Positions 50,701-63,000 of a stretch of DNA of 64,000 nucleotides are shown here, piece by piece. Under the pieces are notes generated by a model, which was given only the letters and a program-made list of their open reading frames with translations, did not search any database and was not told where the DNA came from. The stretch comes from Mesotaenium endlicherianum (Eukaryota; Streptophyta; Zygnematophyceae; Zygnematales; Mesotaeniaceae). The stretch's first letter is position 1. The number at the start of each line of letters is the position of its first letter. The stretch covers positions 881,781 through 945,780 of the forward strand of contig WELA01007952.1 in NCBI GenBank assembly GCA_009602735.1, written 5' to 3'. The position numbers were made by a program, and so were the translations under genes.

Positions 50701-53700
50701 GGCGAGGGTTGGGTTGGAGAGGTGCTCGCTGGTTTGGGGTTGAGGGCATCAATACCGAGGTTGCAATCTGGGCCAGCACGCAAGTGAAGGGCTTGCCACG
50801 TGGTACAGCTCAGCTTGTATGAAAGAAAAGAGCGCGCGTGACTTCCCAAGTTAACGTTCTTGGTTCTGGAGTAAGTTCATGGCCAGCATCGCGTCAGTCA
50901 CCTTACACGGGACTGGTGGATAGGTGGGGAAAGTGTGCGTGGTGTGTTTGGGGGGCTGGAAGAGAGAGGATCTACTGAGGTTCTCAGTGCCTCCATGGGC
51001 TAGTTGCAGCGGTTCAGCTGTGTGCCAAAGAACAGTTCAGGTGTTGCACCCAATTCTTTCCACAACGCTGAAGTTGTGAGTTTTGAAATAAAATTCTGGC
51101 GCAAGTCAGTGGAAGTACAAATGTATATTACCACGTTCAACCCACGTCACATCTTGAACCACTTGGGTTTTTGCGGCCCGGGGTCGCCTTGGGCCCTGCC
51201 TGGGCTGCCTGCGGAGGCACCACAGGGGCCCCGTCCCCCTTCTCTTGCTCCAAGCTTTTGCTATCCTTTGCCGCGTCTGCACTACGGCCAGCCTCAGATG
51301 CGCGTCCCTTATGCGTGCCACTTCCTCTCGCAAGAATGGCAGAGAGCGCCGTGGTACAATCAGCAATAGAATGGAGTCAAGCGCGGAATGCGTGCACTTT
51401 GCTTTGCCTGAACGCGCTAGGCTTGTTGCCTCTGCTGCTTCTCCGGGGGGGGCTGCTGCTGCTTCTGCTGCTGCTGGCTTGGCTGGATGGAGAGTGCAGG
51501 GACGAGAAGCCGCTGGCGCGCCTCAGGGGCCGAGGGGCCGGGGGGCTGAGTGAGAGCCTGGTGGCCCAGATGCGAGCGCTCTTTCCGTGGTACGAGAGCG
51601 CTCACGCGTCGCTTCCTCTCGCTGCGATCACTGCTGTGGCCTCCATCGCCGCCGCAGAAGCTGTGGCCTCCAAGGACGCAAACGCAGAGGCAAGTTCTGC
51701 CGCTATATCTGCTGGGATATGCATGCGTGTGCACCAAAATGTGCGCGTTGGGGATGTAGTGGTACAAATCTTTGTTCCCCTTTTCTGTTCAGGAGTTAGC
51801 TCCGTTGCGCTCTGGCTCGGGCTCTCTACTCTCTCCCTCCTTTCCTGGATGCCGTAATTCTTTGGCAAGGCTGGGCTGGGAGTAAGCTTTAAGAGCAAGC
51901 GTTTCTGGGCCTGATGCACGCTTCTTGTGCGCGTCATGGAAGGGATAATACAACCTAAACATGTGTGAGTGTCATTTTATAGGATCTGCTTGTGTTGGGA
52001 TGCAAGTCGCAACCTGCCGGCGTTGATGGCATCTACCACAATGTGCCCTACGACACACGAGTAGCACAAGCGGATGCCTGGCTATCTTGCTTGTGGCCTA
52101 TTGACATTGTGGCTTCTCCCCACGGCTAGCTCTGCACGCCTTTGTACTGAATGCATCAGGGAAAATCAGGAGTGCGTGCATTTGTCAAGTAAAGGGTGTA
52201 CTGCACGCAATGTTCTCTGTCATGACATAAGCGTGGACCCAAGGTTGATTCAGATCATGAAGGAGCCAAGAGTGGGTCCAATATAGTCGCACACTATAGC
52301 ACACATACATGCGCACGCTTTTGACGATGCTCTGGCGGCCTTGTCACTCTCAAGGATCCCTTGCAGAGCATCGATCATCATCACGGCTGAGGGCGTGGCC
52401 TCATGCTCTTGTTGCGTGCCTCATCGGGGCTATAGGAATGACTGCACAATGTCTCTGGTTGCCCCTTCTTGTCCCCCTCATTGAGCTGGTTCCTTCCTGT
52501 CCTCTGTCACCCTCACTGTGAGGTTTCAGGCGATGAGAGCTGTGACCACAAAGCTCCTGCAGCGGCACAGCCGGGAGGAGCTGCAGGTGCTGCGGGGCGC
52601 ACTCGAGCGCGAGAGGCGCCACATCAGCGCCCTCCTCTGCCAGCTCAACGAGGCGTACCCCCCCCTGCTGCCAGCCCCGCCCTCCACCCCCTCCCCACCG
52701 CTGTCTCCTTTCACCCAGGATGCTGACGTGGTCACCATCGACTCGCAAGACTCGCCGTTGAAGCCAAAAATGCCGTCCCCCTCCTCCTTGGGCCCTCCCA
52801 ACGCCACCCCACCGGGCGCGGGTGCCGGCAAGCGCCACTTGTCGTCCATTGACACCTACTTGAACGCGCAACTTCAGCAGATCGGCCTGGGCAGGCCGTC
52901 GGCGCTTCTGCCCGGCAGTACCGGCGAGCCCGTCAGTCATGGAAGCCGCGGCCATGGCGGACCCTCCTGCGGCGCGGCATTTGTAAATATGGCAGAGCTC
53001 TGTGCAGGTGCGGATGCGCCTTCTTTGACAATGCTGGCGGTGCGTCCGGGACCGGAGCTGGGCTTAGGGCCAAGAGGCGAGAGCGTGAGTAGAGGAGGCT
53101 TGCATCATGCGCCTGGCTCTCCATCGCAGTCGGGCGGCGGCGATGGTGGGTGTGGCGAGGTGGAGACCATCCCGCACATGCTGGGGTCTGAAGGGGAGCT
53201 TCTATTGGTGGATGCTGTCACTGGCGCTGTAGGGAGGAGCAGTGTGCCGGGCACAGGCAGGCACGCTGTGTATTCAGAAGAGAGTGGGGAGGAGCATCCG
53301 GGTGCAGAAGGAGGTGGAGGAGGAAAAAGGGAACAACATGACAAGCACGAGCTTGACAGAGGCGTTCGGCAGGCCTCACATGGCCAGTTGTCTGTTGCGA
53401 GACTTCCTCTCTCCAGTGCCAGTGTAGATTCCTTGCCGCCCCAGCAGACCCTGCATTTTCCTCCCTCCCAGGAAGGAGGAGGTGGGGAGGCAGAAAGCAG
53501 CGAGCATGAGGAGCTGCTAGACCGGCACCACCAAGAAGGCCTCAGTCGAGATCAAGAGGCATTCCTGGTTGCTGGCAACGGTGTTGATGGTGTTGCTGAC
53601 GAGGACAATGGATGGGATGACGACATGCTGGACAGAGACTCGCTGTCCGAGCGGAGCAGCCAGCGCACAGAGGTGGTGGAAATAGGCGGGGGTTGCGAGG

Positions 53701-54011
53701 ACACGGACACGGACACGGAGATGCCGGAGGTGGTTGCTGTGGAAGGTGATGAGTACGACAATGCCAGGATGGCGCACATCTCCGCTGATGACGACGACAA
53801 TGACATAGACAATGTTGAGGACGACAATGACGACAATGGCAATGATCACGGAGCGGACGCTGATGGTGGCGCGCTAGGCCGGGATGACGTGGACACAGTT
53901 GTCCTGGACAGTGATGAATCAGGCGGCAACATTAGCGTCGAGGGCGATGGCAGGAACAACTTGTTCTCTGGCGTTCCTGAGCAGATAGTCGTTGATTCTG
54001 GGTCAGAGTAG
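41769..54011 (+). CDS. PUB62-like U-box E3 ubiquitin ligase with very long C-terminal extension
   Basis: Eleven exons keep phase: 41769-41952, 42808-43024, 43678-43759, 44226-44477, 45119-45318, 46166-46590, 47052-47290, 48173-49987, 50322-50527, 51500-51689, 52530-54011; about 1763 residues. The U-box (roughly 125-195) runs LREILSDPLTGHYLEDAMV, GRCGHSFG, then CTVCGGAV and LVPNLALRAAV; it recruits E2-ubiquitin. A Gly-His repeat follows (215-231). Residues about 272-335 match the conserved C-terminal domain of plant PUB62-type proteins (VQFPFAVGDHVLIRGNKRTP, TTQCLNGWYLV, VRLQYRSLEKL). Normal family members end soon after; here about 1400 more residues follow, low in complexity (Ala, Gln, Gly, Glu runs), with helical parts (VIRRDMLRLELQL, EELQVLRGALERERR) and an acidic tail with SUMO-interaction-like motifs. 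The tenth exon uses a GC donor (GAG/GCAAGT). A second gene starting after 47290 cannot be excluded. The true start may be in an upstream exon. Confidence 0.72.
49988..50180. repeat. CT-rich intron with 84-base assembly gap
   Basis: Poly-C and CT-rich sequence surrounds unknown bases 50020-50103, inside the intron following the largest exon of the U-box gene. The gap does not touch coding sequence in the model given. Confidence 0.95.
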
Positions 54012-55085
54012 AAGTAGACCAAGCCCGTGTCAAGAGCCCTCTCAGCAAGATCGAAGGAATTGAGCAGATTTGATGGAAGCCGCTTTTTTTGCTATCTATG
54101 TGGTGCTCCAGAAGTGTACTCGGTGGTCCTACTGCCATTTCCCTGATGCTGTAATGTGCATGCTGTGGTGGTTCTGAAGTACCTGAATTGGCTGGGCCTT
54201 CTGTGATCTTCCGAGGCTGTACACGTTGACTGTTTGCCCCTGGGATGATGTATTTCTTGCCCAAATATCCTCACCCGGTCACATGCGGTCGTTTTGTACT
54301 AGCAAATAAGTTCATATAAGGTGAATCTCACAGCTGCTGACAAATTTTGTGAAGTGGATGCATATGTATTGACCTGCAGTTGGAGAGAAAGTATCAACAC
54401 TTTCTCACTGATGCTTATTTATCAGTAAGGTGCAATCTGTGCGTATATTATGGGCTCCAGATTCCACATGTCTTTGGAAAGTGAAAGGCATTTGTTCAAA
54501 CGCACGTAACCAGAACTTCTGGACAACCATAGTGACAATTACATAAATTCAAGTTGCAACACTGGCACAACAGAACGAAGCTTGTTGCTTATTTTCAGAG
54601 AATTTCACGGTGAGTAGCTGCTGAACACCTGTTGCAACTATAATACGCCAATCGTCTGTCTCTAAGTGGAAGATGCTGCGCTTGGTTTATGTTGCCATCC
54701 AGCTTCAGGCATGGTGGCAATGGACGAGGCCTCTGATATTGAGGAAAGCCCCAATTTGCTCTGGTGAACATCCACAAATGCACCAGCTTGCAACTGCTGA
54801 TGGGGCAAGCTTCCATATCTGCTTGACATCCTAGGTCTAGTTTTCTACAGCATTGCAAACCAAGAATGATGCATGCAGAAGGCGAGCTTCGCAATATATT
54901 CAATTGCTCTGATGTGCAATGTAGTTAGTTTGTACGTGGACTTGTTGGCCAACAGGTAACATGACCATCAAAATTTCGTACCATCACAGAGTGAACTCAG
55001 TGCATTATAAGGGAAAGAGTTCGAAATTGCATCAAATTGCCTGCTTGTAGGTAAGTCAACTGACAGTTGTCTAACATGAATTAAA
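54012..55085. other. Convergent intergenic region
   Basis: Lies between two stop codons facing each other (U-box gene and eS7). It should hold both 3' UTRs. No coding frame or repeat is supported. Confidence 0.5.
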
Positions 55086-57754
55086 TCAGGCAGTTGCCTC
55101 GGCAATGGGGAACTCAAAGTTGACCTCCTTGCCAGTCAACTTCTTATATACGCCTCCAAAAGTCTCCAGCTTGTACTCGGTGCTGTTACGCTCCTTGGGG
55201 TCCAAATACACCTGTGGCAAAAGTAGAATGCAGCCATTGTACTTATCAGGGGCACTGCTGACTGATGAAAGAGCAGCACAAGCTCCTCCGACAAAGAATT
55301 CATACAGGACTACACACCTACAAGCTGCCAGGAATAGAAACGTGACTTGCGCTAGCAAAAAATACAAGCTGATGTTCCCAGCAGGGTTTAAGATGCACCT
55401 ACTTGATAGCACTCGGGCCCCATGCATAAGGCACATGGGCCGAAATCCACCTCCACGAACAATGGCAGCCAAGTGTACGCCAAGTCTCCTAGCTTACTGC
55501 AGTACATATTGGCATTCACTTGAAACGCAGTAGGTGCATGAGCCAGCATAAAGAGAGGGGGAATCATGTAAGGAGACAAGGCATACATACCCTCATGATG
55601 CGGGAGCCGTCCAGGCGGAAGCGCCAGCGCTTGCCCACAATCTCGGTCGGGAACACGAGGTCCTCCAGGATGGCCTCGTGCACAGATGTCAGCGTGCGGC
55701 TGCGCGGCCTCTGCTTGGCCGACCCCTTCTTGGGTGGCTTCATGATCCTCCTCGATGCCACAATCACCACATCCTGCAGACCAGAGCAGCAGACCAGCTG
55801 GCCCTCATCAATCACACTGCATGTACGAGTATCATACAGCTCCCACACAGACGCACATGCCCATGCAGATGCGTCCAAATGCAGAATTGACATGCTCAGT
55901 GCCGCCAACAAAGAAAGCATCTGCCACTGTCGTCCATGCACGATAATGACAGAAACTACCTCCCTCCACACCCTGGTACAAAACAGCAAAGAAGGACTGA
56001 AGGTACAGGCATGCAGAGTGCGTCGAAGGCAAAAACGAGAAAAAAGCCCTACCTTGCCACTGAACTTCTTCTCGAGCTCGCGCACCAGGCGGGCGTGGAT
56101 CTTCTGGAACGACTTGCGCAGCCTGTAGGGTACGTGCACGATGATGGCCTTGCGGGTGCTGGACACATCAATCTCCCTGCCATCACAAACATGCCCACAC
56201 AGAAGCTGTTTTAGAGCCATGCGAGCCTCCTTGCGGCACGTGAATGTGAATAAAATAATGAACAGCCAAAGTGGCAATTGCACCCCTCCATTCCCGATAG
56301 GACATAACCCCTTGGAAAAACACTACCACAGCCTTGCAACTCAATCACAGTCTAAACTGCACTCAAGTTAAAGGTATCACCATGCCAAAGTTGGCATTGT
56401 GAGCCAACTGTACTGAAACCGACGTAACACATCCAGCTCCGAAAATGAAAGTAGTATCATTTTTCTGACCTTTATGAGTGCAACTGTTTTAGGCAGAGAC
56501 GAGGCAACTCAAACAGCGTAGCTCTCACACATCCTGCTGCAGAAAAAGGTGCTCAAGAAGCACAACACAGAGGCGAGACAAACCTGGCAGAGTTGATGTA
56601 CAGATCCTTCAAGTCGCTCTTCAGCTCCTGGTTGGTAGCCTCCAAGTCGAAAAGAGCCTGCAGCAACCATTGAGCAAAGACAAGAACAAGCAAAACAAGA
56701 AACTAAGACCTCCAAGACCCTATCCTCAAGTTTTGCTGGGCAGGTGGGAGTCTAGCACCTCCAAAGGCGAAAAAAGCGACTGTGGGTTGTCACACAACAT
56801 TCTAAATCAAGCCCATACGGCAGGGGAGTGCAAAGCACATCCACAGATATATCTCCACTTATGGCATGCACAGCACATACTAAGGGCATAGTGTTGTGCG
56901 AAGGTACTCACTCGTACCAAAAACCCCAGGGGTCATTTGATTACAACTAGTCTCCAACAATATCCCCTCTGCTATACACACGATATTGCTATAAACAGTT
57001 TACTTTCCAGCATATGCTGATTGCTACTAATTCAGCCATAAGTTTCCAAAAACTCTGCTGCCCTAATTCGTTATACTTTGACTTGAAACCATCTAGTGTC
57101 CAGCAAAAAGGTTACCTTTTGTATTATGATAAATGGACCCTAGCATAATCCACTATCTTGCGAGCTCCAGGATTTCCAGCAGTTTTTGCCAACAAGAGTT
57201 CAAGTAGTGTAAAGGGGAGAATGCGCAGCTCATGGCCCCAAGGCCAAATTGATTAACTCAAGCCCACATTGGAACTAAATGTCATTAACAAGGTTGAGTT
57301 CACAAGCAAACCCAGCGTCGTATGTCATCTTCTTATCAGCAGATAACTAATTAAGACAGTTTAAGAATGCAAGTATCACAAGCCATCAAGTTGGCTGCCG
57401 TGAACGCAGAGGAACATTATGCATGCAGCTCATAGTTTGGCTCGTTTTCAAAGTGTCGAGGAGCTCAAACTACTAGTATAATCCTCCAAAATGAGAACTT
57501 ACAGGCTTACTTGCTATGGTAATGCTTCAGGATGTTCAAAACAATATACTAGACCAGGGCATATGTGGAGACAAAGGTGCAAGTAAGCACATTAACTCCA
57601 TACTTTTGAAAGAGAAGGCCTCCAGCCAAAAGCAATACGTATGATAAATCCAACAAGGAAGATACCACGCAGGATGTACCTGAGCAACAGTCTCTTCGAA
57701 CTCATCAGGCTCCAAACCCTTCTCCTTTTGGATCTTTCTCCTGGCTGTAAACAT
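55086..57754 (-). CDS. RPS7: 40S ribosomal protein eS7
   Basis: Structural protein of the small cytosolic ribosomal subunit. Five exons on the minus strand join in phase: 57754-57680, 56657-56584, 56176-56053, 55773-55591, 55211-55086; 193 residues, the family length. The protein starts [20 protein letters not shown] and contains [39 protein letters not shown] and [20 protein letters not shown], all diagnostic eukaryotic eS7 segments, and ends [10 protein letters not shown]. No residues are missing. The start is the family start; an exon upstream in the 5' UTR is likely, as an open frame continues only a few codons past the ATG. It faces the UBA gene head to head over 2.3 kb and has telo-box words upstream. 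Confidence 0.97.
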
Positions 57755-60063
57755 GGCTGCTGTTCTGCGTCCTGCACACAATCATGAGAAATCCCAAAAT
57801 GATACAGCCAGACTGAGCATAATACCCTTACTCATGCCCCTGCTGGCCCCCAGTTTTCAGCAAAGTGCATCACGGCATACTTTCAAAGGATACCCATCCC
57901 AAACTACTCCTTTAACTGGACAAAGCTGGGGCTGTAAGTTCAGAAAGCTTCAACGACGAAAGCATGGGGCTGAATCACTAGAACACACTAATGCCTGTCC
58001 GACAGTCTCCTCTGTACCTCGCAGTCATCCAGCATGCCAACAGTGACCATCACTGTGACATTAGATGCGGGGTGAGAAGAATCTCAAATCTCCTTCCCTC
58101 ATCGATACACATGCTTAAGAGGGCAGCTAAAAACTACAAGGTTTAACCCTAATGAAGAATGCTGGTGACTCTCCAAGAATGAGCAAAACCGCTGCTTTAA
58201 CTTAAGTTACTCTAAACCCTAAAGTGGTCAGTTGACGCTTGTAGCTGACAAACTGAAGGAATACACAACATGCGCCTTTACATTGCTCAGCCGATTGTTT
58301 GAGTGCGTATCGCTCACAAGAACCCCATCCGGTAAGAGACACCCATTTGACGTCCTTTCACCATCATATCGAGTCCGTTCAATACGCAACAAAAAAGAGA
58401 ATAGACCTCGTTATGTTCTTAGTCATTATTCAGATGGTCCCCATAATATAAGCTCACCTTAACGAGGACGTATACAGCCAAGCGCCGCCTGGTAAGAAGT
58501 AGTGCTACAAGCTCACGTAGAGCAAAAGAGGCCTTCCTTCGATCGATGCAGCCATGTCAATTTTTTCCGCATGCCTGGAAGGCACACATATTGTGAATTC
58601 AGGTAGTGTGCGGCTTCGAGAGCATCTAACGGTGCAGCAGCCAAGAGATTTCGCCAAACCTCAAATCTCCTGGCATGTACAATTTGCGACACCGTACACA
58701 AAATCTGTACTACTCTCTAGCGTCCTATTGCGTAACCCATGCGACTCCCATTCTGCGTAGTTCATTGGCAGATTGGTGGTCACTTTTAGAAACCATGTGC
58801 GAACCTTAGGGTGAAGAAAAAGTTGATCGCAGGGTAGGTATACGCAAAGTATACAGGGTACGGATGAGGTGTAGCATGCATGTATGGGGACGCACTGCGG
58901 ATCGAAGCCTGAAGGCAGGGGGGATACCCCGAAAAAGACACCAGGATCGAATGCGCAACTTGAAAGGCAGCGGCAGCCCTGTTTCTTTTCCGTTTTCGAG
59001 TCGCCTTTCTTTGGACACTTTTCAAGTAATCTATAGCTGGATTTTATACCGTTTTATACCCTTAAAGGGCTGCATTTGCGCGTGTATACGTGTGTAATAT
59101 GTACTTGTAGTGAACCTCCTCGTTCAGAAAGTGCCACGCGAGAAAAAGCCTGCTGAGGTGTTCATTCAGTTAAGCGAGGTCGTAACTTGTCATGCATCGT
59201 CATATTATAACCTGTAAAGATATCTGTTGCTTGCTATTGATGTATAGATCATTCCCAGTCTTTTTCACGAGAAGCCTCCCCAGATGGTAAGATCATACCT
59301 CTCGTTGCATTGATATTCTGTTACTTATTATGCTCTCGCGGGTTTTCTTTGTCGGAAATTAAATTAGCAGAAGGTAGACCATATGGACCTAGAAGTTTCC
59401 GTGCGTTGCTGACATCATTTGGATTTTACTGGAGAATATGGAGCTTCAAAGTATTGATGTATAATTTGTTCGCATGCATGCGCACCACCACAGGCAAAGT
59501 ATGTTGCAAGTAACGTCCAGCTTCTTGTTTGGTTCTGGAGTTATTTGTGTCTGTCAAATACCCTTACGTCTTGTCGTTGCTGGATCTAACACTGGATTAC
59601 AATGGATGCATGGCCAACTCTTGCAGGTTGTCCATATGCAATTTTCTTGTGTGACTACGTGTTAACATTTGGAGGCAGCAATACTTGGAGGGAGCTGGCT
59701 CTGCAGCATTGTAAGCGTGAGCTAGGTGTCTTAAACGCCAACGTTTCTGCCAAGGGAGTGTGGTTCAGGAGAGGACGTGCTTTACAGGACGTGCTTTTCA
59801 AAATCGCAGAGCTTTACTTTGCACTGGTGGGGTATCAGGCCGTCCCCTTCAAAATCCTTGTAGCCACCTGTTGCACATTGCCAGCAGTAGCAACAAGGCG
59901 ACCCAGCTGCAGGTGCACAGTGCCACTTCAATCCCTCTTTACCTTGTTAGGCTCGCTCCTCACCCAGCCAATCACGAAGCAGTCCCACCGTCTGCACTGC
60001 CACATAAGCATCAGATCCTGTTCAGACTGCACCACAGAGCGGTGCTTCGTCAGCACAACAAGG
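57755..60063. other. Divergent intergenic region (eS7 / C2H2-UBA gene)
   Basis: Shared upstream region of two divergently transcribed genes. It holds two telo-box words (58145-58222) nearer to eS7. Several short frames (for example 59602-60291) overlap the UBA gene start in other frames and show no motif; they are likely 5' UTR or chance. Confidence 0.5.
58145..58222. promoter_or_regulatory. Telo-box words upstream of eS7
   Basis: AACCCTAAT at 58145-58153 and AAACCCTAA at 58214-58222. AAACCCTA telo-boxes are common in promoters of plant ribosomal protein genes and drive expression in cycling cells. They lie 390-470 bp upstream of the eS7 ATG, somewhat far unless a 5' UTR intron intervenes, which is plausible here. 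Confidence 0.5.
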
Positions 60064-63000
60064 ATGGCTACTGGACTGTCCCTCGTGTGTGGGGACTGCG
60101 GCCTCCAGCTGCGCAGCACCAAGGAGGCCCAGGAGCATGCAGAGACTGTGGGCCACACCAACTTCAGCGAGTCCACTGAGCCCGTACATCACCTCCTTCT
60201 CCCTCTCCCTCATGCTGCTGCCGGAGCTGATGCTGCTGCTGTTGCTGCTGCTGGCGCTGGTGGTGGCGCTGGCGCTGGTGCGCAGTGTTAAAGTCAGTGT
60301 GAAAGTCTTACCGTGCTTCCCCTTGTCCAATGCGGCAGGTCCTGAACTTGGTGTGCGCCGAGTGTGGCAAGCCGTGCCGCAGCAAAACAGTACGCTCCCC
60401 CCCTCCCCCCTTCCCTCTCCTACCCCCTCCCCGTTTCAAACCGAAGAAAGAGAAGTATATCTCCATCTCCCTCTCCACCTCGCTCTCTTCTTTTTGTGTA
60501 CTCCCCCACCCCCCGGCGATGCCCCCCAGATGTTGCACCCGTAACCCACTGGTCAGTATCATACAAGAGCTGCTTGCTGTTTGTTTGAGCAAACGATGCG
60601 CGTGCACACAGTTAGCATGCGAATGAGGGACTGGAGTGAATGACTGGCCTGCCCTCATCTCATTCGCGTCAGCCCCCGCAAGCTGCCGTTGCAAGCCGTG
60701 CCCTGCTTCGGCTCCTAGTTTTCGAAAACGGCTCATCTGTCTCTGGGGAGTGTCTCCAGGAGACGGACCTGCACACCAAGAGGACGGGGCATTCCAGCTT
60801 CAGCGACAAAACGCAGGAGGCAGCCAAGCCCATCCAGCTGACCCTTGACGACGCCTCAGAGCCCTCCCCCACCGTCACGCCTGCCGCAGGCGCCGAGGCG
60901 GGGACCTCCTCCTCGGGGGATGCCGCCCAGGCAACCGAAGGTACAGTCCGAGGTCAGCCGGCAATTCCTTCTTTGCTGCTGTTTGGGCGCCTGCCCCACT
61001 GTCTGCTGTCTCTTGGCGAGGAATTTTTCTTAGACAAATGTCGGCTCTGTTGAGCCGCCGCTCCTCCTCTGAAGTCAGCTTCTCCGCGCGATTGTGGGTT
61101 GCCTTCCTACTCTCCTCCTCCCCCTCCTCTCCCCTCCCCTTCTGCTACCCCTCCCTTTCTCTTTCTTCCAGGGTGGGAAAATAAGTTAGATCAGAAGCAC
61201 TGCTCGGCCTGCGTTTGACGTTGTCAGTCAGCTCTGGGTTGGCGTGCAAGGGAGAGATGTCACTGGCTAAGCAGTTGATGAGTGCACGCCCAAGGCAGGA
61301 GCCGTGCACCTGCCCCCACCCTCCGTCTGCACCTCGGCCGGGGCTGCTCCCCTGCGCTCCAATTCAAGTGCTTTGCCCTGCCATGTTGCATGCATGCATG
61401 CATTTATGCAGGGCAAGACGTGTGCCGGCAAGGGGCAAGGGAAAGTTGTGTAGGTGGGAGAGGATGGGCTCACAAGCACATGTTCTCTGCTCTGCTGCGC
61501 TGCACACGCTCCTTAAGGAGAAAGCCGGTGCTACCCTGCCTGTGGTCTTGCGTGTGGAATGGGAACAAGTCTGCTTGCACCAGTCGAGGCGTGTTTGAGC
61601 CAAGCGCTGCTATCTGTGTAGCTGTATGGAGGCCCCGCGAACCTGCGTTTGTGTTGCTTGTGCCGTTGCAGCTCCAGGTGGCACTCTCTCTTCCCCCCTT
61701 CCCACCCCATCTCTCCCTTCCTCCCTCCCCCCCTCCCCCTCTCCCTCCCTTCCTCCCTGGGGTGGGTGGGACCTGGAGTTCCAATTGGTTAGTACTCTGC
61801 CAATCACTGAGCATGGGTTTCTGTTGCTCCTGTGTCCTGATGGTGTGCTCACGCGTGTGCGCATGTGTGTGTGCCTGTGTGCCTGTGGGTGCGCGTGCGG
61901 CGTGTTTGGTGGAGTGGGGTGGGCTTGCGTGTGGGGGGAGGGGGGAGCGAGCAGAGCTGGTGGTGCCGAGTGTGAACGCGGAGCTGAAGGCGGAGTTGGA
62001 GGACATGGGCTTCTCTGCCGCCCGCGCCGTCCGAGCGCTCCACTACTGCGGTACGCGTGTGGCCTTGCACACGTGCCCTCTTCTGCTCGCATGCATGCTC
62101 CTCCTCCTAGCCTCCTCTCAAGCGCTCACTCTGTTTGCTTCTCAAACGCCTCGTCCGCTTCGGAGGGTGCACCCTAGCAATCGATGTGCCCTTCGGTGCG
62201 ACTAATCTTTGACCCAGAACACGTCGGATGCCTCTGCATTCGAGGGTCCATGTGAGCCTACAGCCGCGCAAATGCGCTGCTTCTATCATGTACCCGACGA
62301 ACTATGTAATTATTGTCTTTCTTTTGGATTCTACACGGATCGAGAAAGGGGCAGAGGGGCAGAAGACTATGTGCTGGTCGGAGATGCACATGCGCGCGTG
62401 TGCCAACACCTCCCCCAGCCATTGGAGCACCCCAGCCTGGTTGCCAGCTGCATCGTTACCGGCACAGGCTCCCCCCACTGCGTGGTTCTTCTCAGCATGT
62501 TAGTGATAAGTTGTGCGTGAGTCAGAAGACATCTTCCGCAGTACCTTCGCCTGCTGCTGCTCCTTGCTGAAGCGTTCATTGCTCTAGACTTTGTCACATC
62601 CCAGCTGCCAAGCAGGCTGTCAAAAGCCCCCCGCGCTTCTTGCATGTGTGGGCTCTATAGGTGCACATAAACATATACCCAGGGGAGGATTCATGTATAT
62701 ATGTACAAACACATACATATACATATGCGTTTATGTATGTTAATTTTCATAAATCAAAGAAAGAACGACGGTGTTTCTTCTCTCCCGGTGTGTGTGTGGC
62801 TGTGGTAGTATCCAGCATGTGTTGGTTCATTGAGAAAGAGGCTGACATGCAGCAGGGAGCCACGGGGGGGCAGGGACGGAGAGTGTGGAGGCGGCTGTCA
62901 ACTGGATAGTGGAGCACGAGGCCGACCCTGACGTTGACACCATGCCCATGGTCGTCAAATCGTCCCCTGCCCCCTCCCCCCCCGCCCCCCGCCCCCCGAA

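Noticed and set aside
55774-56052. Possible intronic C/D snoRNA in eS7 (TTGATGA word)
   Set aside because: No D box or terminal stem at the right distance before the acceptor.
61470-62205. ORFs of 160-307 codons on both strands
   Set aside because: They span CT/GT-rich introns of the UBA gene; only the 61955-62050 exon is supported.
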